A DNA stretch of 64,000 nucleotides, taken from assembly GCA_023439125.1 (NCBI GenBank), contig JAEXOU010000006.1, forward strand, positions 124,001 through 188,000, given 5' to 3'. A program made the translations under genes and the position numbers. Each line of letters begins with the position of its first letter. Position 1 is the stretch's first letter. The notes under the pieces were generated by a model that worked only from the letters and a program-made list of their open reading frames with translations, was not told where the DNA came from and did not search any database. Positions 36,387 to 44,488 of the stretch are shown here, one piece after another. The DNA comes from Bacillota bacterium. Its GTDB lineage: Bacteria; Bacillota; Clostridia; Lachnospirales; Lachnospiraceae.

Positions 36387-37448
36387 ATGGATAAGAAAAC
36401 AATTGCAGTGCTGTTTGGAGGAAGTTCATCAGAGCATGAGGTATCCTGTGTTTCCGCCACAACAGTAATTAAAAATATAAACCAAGAGTATTATAATATT
36501 GTTCTGATTGGAATTACAAAAGAAGGAAAATGGTTATTAGTTCCAAACATAGAGTCGATTGAGAATGATACTTGGAGAACCGTTGGAGTGAATGCTGTAA
36601 TTTCTCCAGATAGAGAACAAAAGGCAGTATTAATTATTGAAGGTAATAAGGTGACACAACGTAAATTAGATGTTGTATTTCCAGTATTACATGGATTAAA
36701 TGGTGAGGATGGAACCGTACAGGGCTTACTTGAACTTTCTGGAATTCCTTATGTTGGTTGTGGAGTATTAGCAAGTGCGGTTTCTATGGATAAGATTTAT
36801 ACAAAAATAATTGTGGATGCCCTTGGAATTCGTCAGGCAAAGTATGTTGGTGTGAGTTCAAAAGAATTAAATCAGATGGAGACAGTGGTGGAACGGGTAG
36901 AAAATACACTTCCTTATCCAGTTTTTATTAAACCATCCAATGCAGGTTCTTCCAAGGGAGTTTCAAAAGCTCATAATCGTATGGAATTAGTGGAAGGATT
37001 AAAAGAAGCAGCACAGCATGATCGCAAAATTCTAGTTGAAGAAACGATTATTGGTCGTGAAATTGAGTGTGCTGTTCTTGGTGGTCATGATGTAAAAGCT
37101 TCTGGTGTTGGTGAGATTTTGTCTGCTAGTGAGTTTTATGATTATGAAGCAAAGTATCATAATGCAGCAAGCAGAACAATCATATCTCCTGAGTTAGTAG
37201 ATGGTGTAGAAGCAAAAGTTCGTGAAAGTGCAGTTCGAATTTTTAAGGCAGTTGATGGATTCGGTTTAGCGAGAGTAGATTTTTTTGTAACAAAGGATAC
37301 GAATGAGGTTGTATTCAACGAGATCAATACTTTACCAGGATTTACAGCAATTAGTATGTATCCTATGCTTTGGGAAGCAAAGGGAATTGCAAAACAGCAA
37401 TTAGTAGAAAAGTTAATTCAATCAGCATTTACCCGTAATGCTAAGTAG
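36387..37448 (+). CDS. ddl: D-alanine--D-alanine ligase
   Basis: 353 residues. The ATP-grasp ligase has AVLFGGSSSEHEVS near the start, KPSNAGSSKGVS, the ligand segment DFFVTKDTNEVVFNEINTLPGF and the C-terminal YPMLWEAKGI. It makes the D-Ala-D-Ala dipeptide for peptidoglycan. ATG at 36387 has AGAAAGGATG upstream; the frame extends to 36333 without a good site. It lies 11 nt before murI, forming a cell-wall precursor operon with it. Confidence 0.95.
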   Translation: MDKKTIAVLFGGSSSEHEVSCVSATTVIKNINQEYYNIVLIGITKEGKWLLVPNIESIENDTWRTVGVNAVISPDREQKAVLIIEGNKVTQRKLDVVFPVLHGLNGEDGTVQGLLELSGIPYVGCGVLASAVSMDKIYTKIIVDALGIRQAKYVGVSSKELNQMETVVERVENTLPYPVFIKPSNAGSSKGVSKAHNRMELVEGLKEAAQHDRKILVEETIIGREIECAVLGGHDVKASGVGEILSASEFYDYEAKYHNAASRTIISPELVDGVEAKVRESAVRIFKAVDGFGLARVDFFVTKDTNEVVFNEINTLPGFTAISMYPMLWEAKGIAKQQLVEKLIQSAFTRNAK

Positions 37449-37459
37449 GAGGAAGTAAG

Positions 37460-38272
37460 ATGTCATGTGATTTACCAATTGGCGTATTTGATTCCGGTGT
37501 TGGCGGTTTAACAGTCGCAAAAGAGATTATGAAGCAATTACCAAATGAGCAAATTATTTATTTTGGTGATACTGCTCGTGTTCCTTATGGTAGTAAATCA
37601 AAAGAAATTGTCACAATGTATGTGAGACAAATTATTCGTTTTCTGTTAACAAAGAATGTAAAGGCGATTGTAATTGCATGTAATACTGCAACTGCATTTG
37701 CTTTAGATACAGTAAAACAAGAGTATGACATTCCAATCATAGGTGTTGTAAAACCAGGAGCAAAAACAGCAGCGGAAACAACAAAGAATGGTAATATCGG
37801 AGTGATAGGAACAGAGGGTACAATACGAAGTGGGATTTATAATGAATTTTTAGGTAGTGTAAGTGAAAACTTGCATGTTTTTGGGAAAGCATGTCCATTA
37901 TTTGTTCCCTTAGTAGAAGAGGGATGGATTGATGATCCTGTTACCCGTGAAGTGGCCACTCGTTATATTAGCGAATTACTTAGTAGGGATATTGATACGT
38001 TAGTATTAGGGTGTACCCATTACCCTTTACTTCGTGATACGATTCAGGGTGTAGTAGGAAGTGAAGTTACATTAGTTAATCCAGCTTATGAGACTGCGCG
38101 TACGCTTCGAACTGGACTAATCAATAAAGGTTTGACTTGTGAGAATAAGAGAAGTGCAGAGCATATCTTTTATGTAAGTGATGGTGCTGAGAAATTCCGT
38201 GATTTTGCGAATACCATTCTTCCGTGTGAGATTATTGAAACAAAGGATGTTAATGTTAAGACTTTTGATTAG
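37460..38272 (+). CDS. murI: Glutamate racemase
   Basis: 270 residues. Motifs: GVFDSGVGGLTV near the start, the catalytic cysteine segment IACNTATA, and LVLGCTHYPLL with the second cysteine. It supplies D-glutamate for peptidoglycan. Ribosome binding site AGGAGG. Co-transcribed with ddl and the DUF1934 gene. Confidence 0.96.
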   Translation: MSCDLPIGVFDSGVGGLTVAKEIMKQLPNEQIIYFGDTARVPYGSKSKEIVTMYVRQIIRFLLTKNVKAIVIACNTATAFALDTVKQEYDIPIIGVVKPGAKTAAETTKNGNIGVIGTEGTIRSGIYNEFLGSVSENLHVFGKACPLFVPLVEEGWIDDPVTREVATRYISELLSRDIDTLVLGCTHYPLLRDTIQGVVGSEVTLVNPAYETARTLRTGLINKGLTCENKRSAEHIFYVSDGAEKFRDFANTILPCEIIETKDVNVKTFD

Positions 38273-38287
38273 AAAGGTTAGGATTAG

Positions 38288-38719
38288 ATGACGAAAGATG
38301 TTCTTGTTAGTATCGCTGGTTTGCAATATGAAAACGAAAGCGACGGAACAATTGAATTAATAAGTATAGGAAAATATCACTTCAAAAATGGAAAGCATTA
38401 CGTTACGTATGAGGAACTACTAGAGGATAAAGAGGATAATTCTACAGAGACGGTAAAGTGTACCTTAAAGCTATCGGAAAAGCAAATTGAAGTAATCAAA
38501 TCTGGGCCAGCAGCAGTGCATATGATTTTTGAAATAGATCAAAATCATATGACTTACTATTCAACGCCATTTGGTGATCTGATGATCGGAATCACAACGA
38601 ATTCAATTAAGCTTGTTGAAACGGAAGATGTAATTGATGTAGAATTGACCTATGCATTGGATATGAATTATCAGTTTGTTTCTGACTGCAAATTATCAAT
38701 CAAAGTGAAGGCTAAGTAA
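38288..38719 (+). CDS. DUF1934 family beta-barrel protein
   Basis: 143 residues of alternating beta strands (KDVLVSIAGLQYENES, STPFGDLMIGITT, LDMNYQFVSDCKLSI), matching DUF1934 (YwiB-like), a calycin-type barrel of unknown ligand. Third gene of the ddl-murI operon, 15 nt after murI. A strong terminator follows. Confidence 0.87.
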   Translation: MTKDVLVSIAGLQYENESDGTIELISIGKYHFKNGKHYVTYEELLEDKEDNSTETVKCTLKLSEKQIEVIKSGPAAVHMIFEIDQNHMTYYSTPFGDLMIGITTNSIKLVETEDVIDVELTYALDMNYQFVSDCKLSIKVKAK

Positions 38720-38723
38720 ACAA

Positions 38724-38756
38724 GCAGGGGCTGTTGCATTATGCAACAACCCCTGC
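38724..38756 (+). terminator. Terminator of the ddl-murI operon
   Basis: GCAGGGGCTGTTGCAT pairs with ATGCAACAACCCCTGC, a member of the GGGGCTGTTGC family. Confidence 0.85.
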
Positions 38757-38760
38757 TTTA

Positions 38761-38794
38761 TATATAAGGAAATTCATCTGAATTTCCTTATATA
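38761..38794. repeat. 34-nt perfect palindrome (type P), copy 1
   Basis: TATATAAGGAAATTCA, then TC, then the exact reverse complement. A near copy lies at 58924-58957, also just after a terminator and just before a type B-like element. Confidence 0.8.
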
Positions 38795-38801
38795 TAAAAA
38801 A

Positions 38802-38900
38802 AGCGTCCAAAAGGATGGACGCTATGATGCACACAAGCGCGATAGGAAGATGTCGCTTACGCGACCGCGCGTGGCGCGAGTGTTTTGCAAGCAAAACACT
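38802..38900. repeat. Type B hairpin-rich element, copy 1
   Basis: 99 nt beginning with a hairpin (AGCGTCC..GGACGCT) and ending with the palindrome AGTGTTTTGC-AA-GCAAAACACT. It is 94 of 99 identical to 41471-41569. Flanking A-rich and T-rich tracts (left AAAAAAAG, right CTTTTTTT) are also complementary. GC-rich compared with its surroundings. Lies between convergent genes. Confidence 0.85.
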
Positions 38901-38911
38901 TTTTTTCTATA

Positions 38912-39367
38912 TTATTTCGCTCTGGAAACTTTGTCCTTCATTCGTGCTAAGAATTTCTTCTTGACTGGTCTTTGCTCTAAGCCACCACGAAGACCTTTAA
39001 CATCAATTACATAGATACCATTAATTACTGCTTTAACTTCTTTTTTTACAGGAACTAGGTCGAAGATTTTCTCATCACACATTAATGTAGCAACTTTAGG
39101 TCCAATTTTTGCTTTAATTACAGGAACCTTAGTTCTGCGCAAATATTTTGGTGTTTGGTCAATTACGATTTGAGGAAATCCAGCCTCTGTAATTTTCATG
39201 CGTTTTTTATCGATAACTAAAATTGAAAATGTCTGAGCACTAGCTCGGATATCAGCTTGAGATGCTTCTTGCTTCTTCTGCATCTTTCTACCATATATGA
39301 TTAACGCAACAAATACTGCTATCAGTATCAATAAAATAATCATTAAAACTATCTGCCATGTTGACAT
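38912..39367 (-). CDS. Conserved membrane-anchored protein of unknown function
   Basis: 151 residues: an N-terminal membrane helix (about 5-25), then a basic soluble domain (TFSILVIDKKRMKITEAGFP, a CDEKIFDLVPVKKEVKAVING segment and a Lys/Arg-rich tail). ATG at 39367 has AAGGAGGTAAT; the reading frame runs further upstream without a site. No function recognised. Downstream of plsC? No: plsC lies upstream on the same strand, 110 nt away, so the two may share a transcript. Confidence 0.7.
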   Translation of the reverse strand: MSTWQIVLMIILLILIAVFVALIIYGRKMQKKQEASQADIRASAQTFSILVIDKKRMKITEAGFPQIVIDQTPKYLRRTKVPVIKAKIGPKVATLMCDEKIFDLVPVKKEVKAVINGIYVIDVKGLRGGLEQRPVKKKFLARMKDKVSRAK

Positions 39368-39477
39368 ATCATTACCTCCTTCCGCTATGTAATCATAATT
39401 AGTAACGGATATTATTTTAACATTAATTCTATAAAAAGAAAATAGGGAATACAAAATTTTTACACAGCTAACGTTAA

Positions 39478-40215
39478 CTATTTTTTCGTAATAAGATTCT
39501 TATCTTTTTCTAGCATTTCTGAAATAACACTACGTACATGTGCTCCTAAATGCTTTTTCGTTTCCTTATCAACTTCATTCGGATATATTGGTTTACCATA
39601 ATGTATTATAACGGTTGCTTTTTTTACCCAAGGGGCTTGGCGTTCAAAGACAGCATCCGAGTTGGTTATGGCAACGGGGATAATTGCGCACCCTGTTTTC
39701 TCAGCCATTTTTAGACTTCCCTCTTTAAATGGAAGCATCTCTTCGCCTTGACTTCGTGTGCCTTCTGGCATGATAAACATAGAGTAGCCTTCTTTCATGT
39801 ACTCTATACCTTGAAGTATTGTTTTGAGTCCAGCCTTTAAATCATCTCGGTCTAAGAATAAGCAATTTAAGTTTCTCATCCACCAGCTCATTAATGGGAT
39901 TTTTGCAATGTCCTTTTTTGCTACAAAGCCTGTTAGTGTTGGAAGTGTGACATAGCCGACAGGAATATCAGCAAATCCACGATGGTTCGCTGCGTAAAGT
40001 ACGGCTTCATCCTTTGGTACATTCTCCAGCCCTAATACAATTCGTTTCGTACCTGAGAAGAGCAAAACAAAACGAAAACATATTGCTGCAAGTTTCTGAG
40101 AAAAGGCTACTTTTGCATGGCGGCTAAACAAACCAATAATTAATGAAATTAGATAAATTGGTAGAGAAATGATTAAAAATAAAGTTAGTGATAGGAAGAC
40201 ACCAATTGTTCTCAT
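39478..40215 (-). CDS. plsC: 1-acyl-sn-glycerol-3-phosphate acyltransferase
   Basis: 245 residues. N-terminal membrane helix, acyltransferase motif NHRGFADIP (HxxxxD-type), a second block around CLFLDRDD and the glycerophosphate site MPEGTRSQGE. It transfers the second acyl chain to make phosphatidic acid. The start ATG follows AAAGG. The stop is close to the downstream membrane protein gene. Confidence 0.9.
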   Translation of the reverse strand: MRTIGVFLSLTLFLIISLPIYLISLIIGLFSRHAKVAFSQKLAAICFRFVLLFSGTKRIVLGLENVPKDEAVLYAANHRGFADIPVGYVTLPTLTGFVAKKDIAKIPLMSWWMRNLNCLFLDRDDLKAGLKTILQGIEYMKEGYSMFIMPEGTRSQGEEMLPFKEGSLKMAEKTGCAIIPVAITNSDAVFERQAPWVKKATVIIHYGKPIYPNEVDKETKKHLGAHVRSVISEMLEKDKNLITKK

Positions 40216-40408
40216 ATAAATTAAACCTTTCTTTACTTTAGGTATTTTCTGCTTATCGCGTTAAATAGTATACCATATTTACTAGGAAACAACAACAAAA
40301 TTGCTTACCTTCCGTTCGTACTTATAGAAAAGCAATAGCTTTTGTCATAATATAGTGAATTAGTGATGGTAATTTCATAGAAAATAAGTAGAGGACTTGC
40401 TAATATAT

Positions 40409-40437
40409 GTATAAAAAGCACTTCATAGGAAAGAATA
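40409..40437 (+). promoter_or_regulatory. Sigma-F/sigma-G-type promoter of the spoIIQ-like gene
   Basis: GTATA (40409-40413), a 14-nt spacer and GGAAAGAATA (40428-40437) fit the forespore consensus GYATA and GGNNANANTR. About 59 nt upstream of the start codon. Confidence 0.6.
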
Positions 40438-40495
40438 TACTCGAGGCATAGATTTGGCTTTAATATTCTAACCTAGAAAGGTAGGGGTGCAAACA

Positions 40496-41359
40496 GTGAG
40501 TAAACAAAAGTTAAGTGATCTGGCAAAGAAAAAGGGCATATATGCTGTACTTTTGGTGGGAGTGTTTGTAGTAGTAGCTGTTGTCATGGTTATGCTGACT
40601 AATAATGCTGGAAAGACCAATGATGAAAATCAAATTGATTTAAATGAGTTACCACTAAATTCAGCTCAGCAAAATGATATTAATAACGATAGCACATATG
40701 CAGACGAAGATCTTCAGACTCCTGATACAGCAGATAATAACAGTCAAAATGATACGGATTATATTGCTGGACAAGATGCAGAAGATCCTAATGTGGATAC
40801 GACACCTGTTGTTGAAGTTACGCCAGAACCTACAACAGAGACTGTCGATGTAGCTGAAACAAATGAGGCTGGTACAACACAAGAAGAAGCAAACGAAACA
40901 ACAAAACCAGTAATGCAAACAAACACAGAAAATTTAACCTTTAATAAAGAAGATGGATTAGAGTGGCCAGTCAAAGGTAATATCATATTACCATATTGTA
41001 TTGATAAAACTACGTATTATTTAACTTTAAAACAATACATGACAAATCCAGCCATCTTAATTGCTAGTGAGATTGGAACAGAGGTTAAAGCAAGTGCAAA
41101 AGGCATTGTAACGGAAATTGTCAACGATGCTAGAACAGGTAATACCTTAACAATGGATATTGGTAGTGGTTATAAATTAGTGTATGGACAGCTTGAAAAT
41201 GTAAAATGTAAGGTTGGAGATACAATCAAGGCCGGTGCAACCATCGGAACGATAAGTAAAACTACAAAATATTTTGTTGTAGAAGGACCTCATTTATTCT
41301 TCCAGGTTTATGATGGAGAATCAACTGTAAATCCAATGACACTGTTAAAAGCTGAATAA
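40496..41359 (+). CDS. spoIIQ: SpoIIQ-like degenerate M23/LytM-domain protein
   Basis: 287 residues. A cytoplasmic basic start, one membrane helix (about 17-37), an acidic Asn/Thr/Glu-rich linker (to about 145) and a C-terminal LytM-fold domain (ASEIGTEVKASAKGIVTEI, YKLVYGQLENVKCKVGD, VEGPHLFFQVYDG). The zinc-binding HxxxD and HxH motifs are incomplete (only PHLFF remains), as in SpoIIQ proteins that act structurally by binding SpoIIIAH across the forespore septum. The sigma-F-like promoter supports this. GTG at 40496 is spaced better from AAAGGTAGGG than GTG at 40487. Confidence 0.82.
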   Translation: MSKQKLSDLAKKKGIYAVLLVGVFVVVAVVMVMLTNNAGKTNDENQIDLNELPLNSAQQNDINNDSTYADEDLQTPDTADNNSQNDTDYIAGQDAEDPNVDTTPVVEVTPEPTTETVDVAETNEAGTTQEEANETTKPVMQTNTENLTFNKEDGLEWPVKGNIILPYCIDKTTYYLTLKQYMTNPAILIASEIGTEVKASAKGIVTEIVNDARTGNTLTMDIGSGYKLVYGQLENVKCKVGDTIKAGATIGTISKTTKYFVVEGPHLFFQVYDGESTVNPMTLLKAE

Positions 41360-41366
41360 AAAATTG

Positions 41367-41403
41367 AAGCCTCTGGAGTTTATATTAACTAGAGGCTTTT
41401 TTA
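41367..41403 (+). terminator. Terminator of the spoIIQ-like gene
   Basis: AAGCCTCT (41367-41374) pairs with AGAGGCTT (41391-41398), followed by a T run. Confidence 0.85.
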
Positions 41404-41409
41404 TTGAAT

Positions 41410-41460
41410 GGGGCTGTCGCACTAAGGGCAGTATGAATAAAGAATGAAGGGCGATGGTAT
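41410..41460. repeat. Left-end fragment related to the element at 25-83
   Basis: GGGGCTGTCGC, then GGCAGTATGAATAAAGAATG and AAGGGCGATGGTA, resembles positions 33-83 (GGTGCTGTCCC, GGCAGTATGAATAAAAGAAG, AAGGGTGATGGTA). The type A core and right arm are absent; a type B element follows instead. Confidence 0.6.
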
Positions 41461-41470
41461 CAATAATAAA

Positions 41471-41569
41471 AACGTCCAAAAGGAAGGACGCTATGATGCA
41501 CACAAGCGCGATAGGAAGATGTCACTTATGCGACCGCGCTTGGCGCGAGTGTTTTGCAAGCAAAACACT
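41471..41569. repeat. Type B hairpin-rich element, copy 2
   Basis: 99 nt, differing from 38802-38900 at five positions. Located between convergent genes after the spoIIQ terminator, directly following the fragment related to the left arm of element 1. Two highly similar copies only 2.6 kb apart suggest recent spread. Confidence 0.85.
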
Positions 41570-41744
41570 TTCTTATTTATTATAAAAGAAACATTTTTTT
41601 TGTAACAAATTCTTATTTCGTACATATGATATGTTATGGAAGTTAAAACGGCACATGAATTGAGAATTTATTACATAGTAAACATGATAAGTGTTTTACT
41701 CAGAGCAAAGACTCAGTGACTTACTACATAAGTCTTTGCAAAAA
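41570..41744. other. Intergenic stretch with a short hairpin
   Basis: GCAAAGACT (41705-41713) pairs with AGTCTTTGC (41731-41739). Otherwise AT-rich without a credible gene. Confidence 0.4.
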
Positions 41745-41852
41745 TTAGCGGCCGGTATATCTTCCTACGATTTTTTCTAAGGTTTTTCGTCGAATGAACT
41801 GCTTTAGCGGCTGCTTGACATAAATTAATGTATCATCTCTTTCGATGAGCAT
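41745..41852 (-). CDS. Possible 35-residue peptide or decayed gene fragment
   Basis: The frame from ATG at 41852 encodes a basic peptide (start MLIERDDTLIYV, end VGRYTGR) with protein-like composition, but no ribosome binding site precedes it and it begins right after the hlyIII terminator hairpin. It could be a remnant of a larger gene. Low confidence. Confidence 0.2.
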   Translation of the reverse strand: MLIERDDTLIYVKQPLKQFIRRKTLEKIVGRYTGR

Positions 41853-41859
41853 AGAGTGA

Positions 41860-41962
41860 CATCAAGGGGCTGTTGCAAAATATAATTGTTTTGATGAAAG
41901 GTTTCCAACCGATTGTTTGGTTCTTTTATCAATCAATTCTATTTTACAACAGCCCCTTGATG
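41860..41962. terminator. Long (103-nt) hairpin after the hemolysin III gene
   Basis: CATCAAGGGGCTGTTG (41860-41875) pairs with CAACAGCCCCTTGATG (41947-41962), and the stem continues inwards with mismatches to an inner AACCGATTGTTTGGTT hairpin. Same GGGGCTGTTGC family as at 38724 and 32601, but with a much longer arm. Confidence 0.75.
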
Positions 41963-41967
41963 TTTTT

Positions 41968-42651
41968 CTATTTAAGTAAATATAACATTAAAATGTAATG
42001 TGATACACTTCCACCAATACAAAACAGATGAAAGATATCATGTGAGGTGAAGTTTTTGTGATTTTTATTGAACAGTGGTACTTTAAGAGCATAGATAACA
42101 CCACCAACCGTATAAATGACACCACCGATGAATAACCAAGCAAAAGCTGGTGTTGAAAGTAAACTCTTAATCTGCCCGTAAGAGAAGATGCAACTCCATC
42201 CCATCGCTATATAGATAACCGAATTCAGCCACTTAGGTGCATTAATAAAGAAAAGTGCTTGTAAGATACCGAGTAGTGCTAGTGACCAAATGACTGTAAA
42301 TAAAATAATTCCTGCGCGATTACTTAAACCAAGTAAGCAAATTGGAGAGTAGGAGCCTGCTATTAACACATAAATCATCATATGGTCAATTTTTTTAAGT
42401 TTAGTATTGATCTGGTCAGAGATATCAAATGAGTGATAGGTAGCACTTGCAGAGTAAAGAAGAATAACACCTAGCATAAATAATAACATTGATATTAGAC
42501 CCAACGTTTTATGTTTTTGATATCCTAAAAACAGTAATGGAGGTGTCGCAAGTACTGCAATCATTGCAAAAACTAAATGTGAAATTGCACTAAATGGATC
42601 TTTGAACTTAAACTTTCCAGTTGATAAATGTTGTTTCATAAGCGCGATCAT
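41968..42651 (-). CDS. Hemolysin III / AdipoR-family membrane protein
   Basis: 227 residues with seven predicted membrane helices. The PAQR-family metal ligands are visible: SATYHSF, a conserved Asp in KKIDHMMIY and HDIFHLFCIGGSVSHY near the end. The start ATG at 42651 follows AGAAGG; the frame extends to 42699. The biological role in Firmicutes is unclear despite the name. Confidence 0.87.
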   Translation of the reverse strand: MIALMKQHLSTGKFKFKDPFSAISHLVFAMIAVLATPPLLFLGYQKHKTLGLISMLLFMLGVILLYSASATYHSFDISDQINTKLKKIDHMMIYVLIAGSYSPICLLGLSNRAGIILFTVIWSLALLGILQALFFINAPKWLNSVIYIAMGWSCIFSYGQIKSLLSTPAFAWLFIGGVIYTVGGVIYALKVPLFNKNHKNFTSHDIFHLFCIGGSVSHYILMLYLLK

Positions 42652-42880
42652 ACCATGCCTTCTTTCTTTTATAGTTTTAAATGTTTTAAAAAACATCATA
42701 CATAGTGAACATAAATATTATATGTAGTTATCGAAACTATATCCGTGGTATTATGATACTATATTTAAATCGTAAAATCAATACAAAAAAAGTAAATTTT
42801 TTTTTGATTTTATAACAGCAAAATACATGATATAATAAGAAGAGTGGATAAAAAGTGAATTAATAATGAGGTGTAAATGA

Positions 42881-43075
42881 ATGGATCTTAAAGTTGGGGA
42901 CATCATTAAAATGAAAAAGCCACATCCTTGTGGAAGTAGTGAATGGGAAATACTACGTGTAGGTATCGATTTCCGTTTACGGTGCTTGGGCTGTAACCAT
43001 CAAGTTATGCTTCCTCGTAAGCAGGTTGAAAAAGGAGTTCGCTCTGTAAGAGGAGCATCAAGCAAAGAATCATAA
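42881..43075 (+). CDS. DUF951 family protein
   Basis: 64 residues: start DLKVGDIIKMKKPHPCGS, EWEILRVGIDFRLRCLGC, PRKQVEKGV. DUF951 (YyzM type) is a small protein of unknown function with a conserved Cys pair, often near the replication origin. A terminator follows immediately. Confidence 0.88.
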   Translation: MDLKVGDIIKMKKPHPCGSSEWEILRVGIDFRLRCLGCNHQVMLPRKQVEKGVRSVRGASSKES

Positions 43076-43085
43076 ATTAATAGAG

Positions 43086-43133
43086 AAGGTGCTGTTGTAG
43101 AAGTTGAATTCTCTACAACAGCACCTTTTTTTG
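43086..43133 (+). terminator. Terminator of the DUF951 gene
   Basis: AAGGTGCTGTTGTAG pairs with CTACAACAGCACCTT, followed by seven T. Shares the GGTGCTGT motif with the outer stem at 25-210. Confidence 0.88.
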
Positions 43134-43162
43134 TAAAAGGAAAGTTCTTCGAACTTCCCTTT

Positions 43163-44464
43163 TCATGTAGGCTTATCTTTTCTTGGAAGAATGATAACAA
43201 ACGTTGAACCACCCAAAGCAGTATCCATAACCCTTATTGTCCCATGATGTAAGTTAATTAGTTCCTTTGCAATGCTAAGGCCCAAACCAAAATGAGATTT
43301 ATCTTTTCTGGACTTATCTACTCGATAAAATCGATCGAAAATTCGATCCTTATCTTCATCTGGGATACCAATGCCATGATCAACTACGAATATAGATAAA
43401 GATTTTTTTTCTATTCGAACGGAAAGCTCAATGATGGAATCAACTGCAGAGTAACAGATTGCATTATCAAGCAGTATTGTGAGTATTTGGAGGAGTCGAT
43501 CATAATCACCTTGGATAATAGGTAATGATGTTTCGGGTAAATCAAGCTTTATTTGTATATTCTTCTCCTTTGCCTTTGGAGCCGAGTTTTCATATGAGTT
43601 TAATAAAAGGGTATCGACATTAATATCGATTTTTTGTAGATTCCATGTATTTGCATCTCCAGAAGCAAGTAAGAGTAAATCATTGATCAAACGAGACATG
43701 CGTTTACATTCAGCTTCGATTACACGTTCACTATTTTGATAGTCTTCTTGACCTGACTTTTGAAGAGAATTATTTGCTCGAATGACTGCAAGTGGCGAAC
43801 GTAATTCGTGGGATGCAGCAGCGATAAACTGGTTTTGTCTCTGTTGGTTTTCCTCTACTGGTTGCAACGAACGATTGACAAGTTTTCGGATTAAGAAGAA
43901 TAAAGCAATGACTCCTAAGATATTGAGCAAGATAAGGACAATACGCTGGGTAATTATATCCTGTGTATTTGCATTAATATATTGAAGAATACAAAAGGAG
44001 CAGTAGCCCCCTTTTTTTGCAATAACTACTGCAGAACCATAATATTTATCAGAATGTTGACCTTTAATCGTATAGGTTTTAGTTTTTATATAATCTGTAG
44101 ATACTGGTCTCGAGCTGAGAGAAATTCCGTCTTCTTTTGCAAGTTTAGAAACTTGCTCGATAAGTACAGAGCGGGGTGTTTTGGTGGAATATGCACCCGG
44201 AAAGAAGAGAGGAGTACCATTATCAATAATCTGAATCATCAGACTATTATTTACTTCCAAATTAGAGAGCCAAGAGTCTGAGATTATGGAGTTGTTTTGC
44301 AATTTATCCTGTACTAAGAAAACGTGGTTGGTGAATTGCTCATATTGAAGTCGAATCTCTTGATAGTTAAGGAATAGAGCTAAAATTATGAAAACAACAG
44401 TTAAAATTAATCCTGCTATTATAGTATATATTTTAATTAGATGTATGCGTAAATGTTGTAACAT
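43163..44464 (-). CDS. Sensor histidine kinase
   Basis: 433 residues. Two membrane helices (about 12-33 and 176-197) flank an extracytoplasmic sensor domain. The kinase core has the H box AAASHELRSPLAVIRA, N box ILTILLDNAICY, G1 VVDHGIGIPDED, F box and G2 GLGLSIAKEL. It forms a pair with the upstream OmpR-type regulator, and probably controls the divergent transporter-like operon at 45485. Signal unknown. Confidence 0.92.
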   Translation of the reverse strand: MLQHLRIHLIKIYTIIAGLILTVVFIILALFLNYQEIRLQYEQFTNHVFLVQDKLQNNSIISDSWLSNLEVNNSLMIQIIDNGTPLFFPGAYSTKTPRSVLIEQVSKLAKEDGISLSSRPVSTDYIKTKTYTIKGQHSDKYYGSAVVIAKKGGYCSFCILQYINANTQDIITQRIVLILLNILGVIALFFLIRKLVNRSLQPVEENQQRQNQFIAAASHELRSPLAVIRANNSLQKSGQEDYQNSERVIEAECKRMSRLINDLLLLASGDANTWNLQKIDINVDTLLLNSYENSAPKAKEKNIQIKLDLPETSLPIIQGDYDRLLQILTILLDNAICYSAVDSIIELSVRIEKKSLSIFVVDHGIGIPDEDKDRIFDRFYRVDKSRKDKSHFGLGLSIAKELINLHHGTIRVMDTALGGSTFVIILPRKDKPT

Positions 44465-44488
44465 ATAATTCTCCCAACTTGTGGATTT

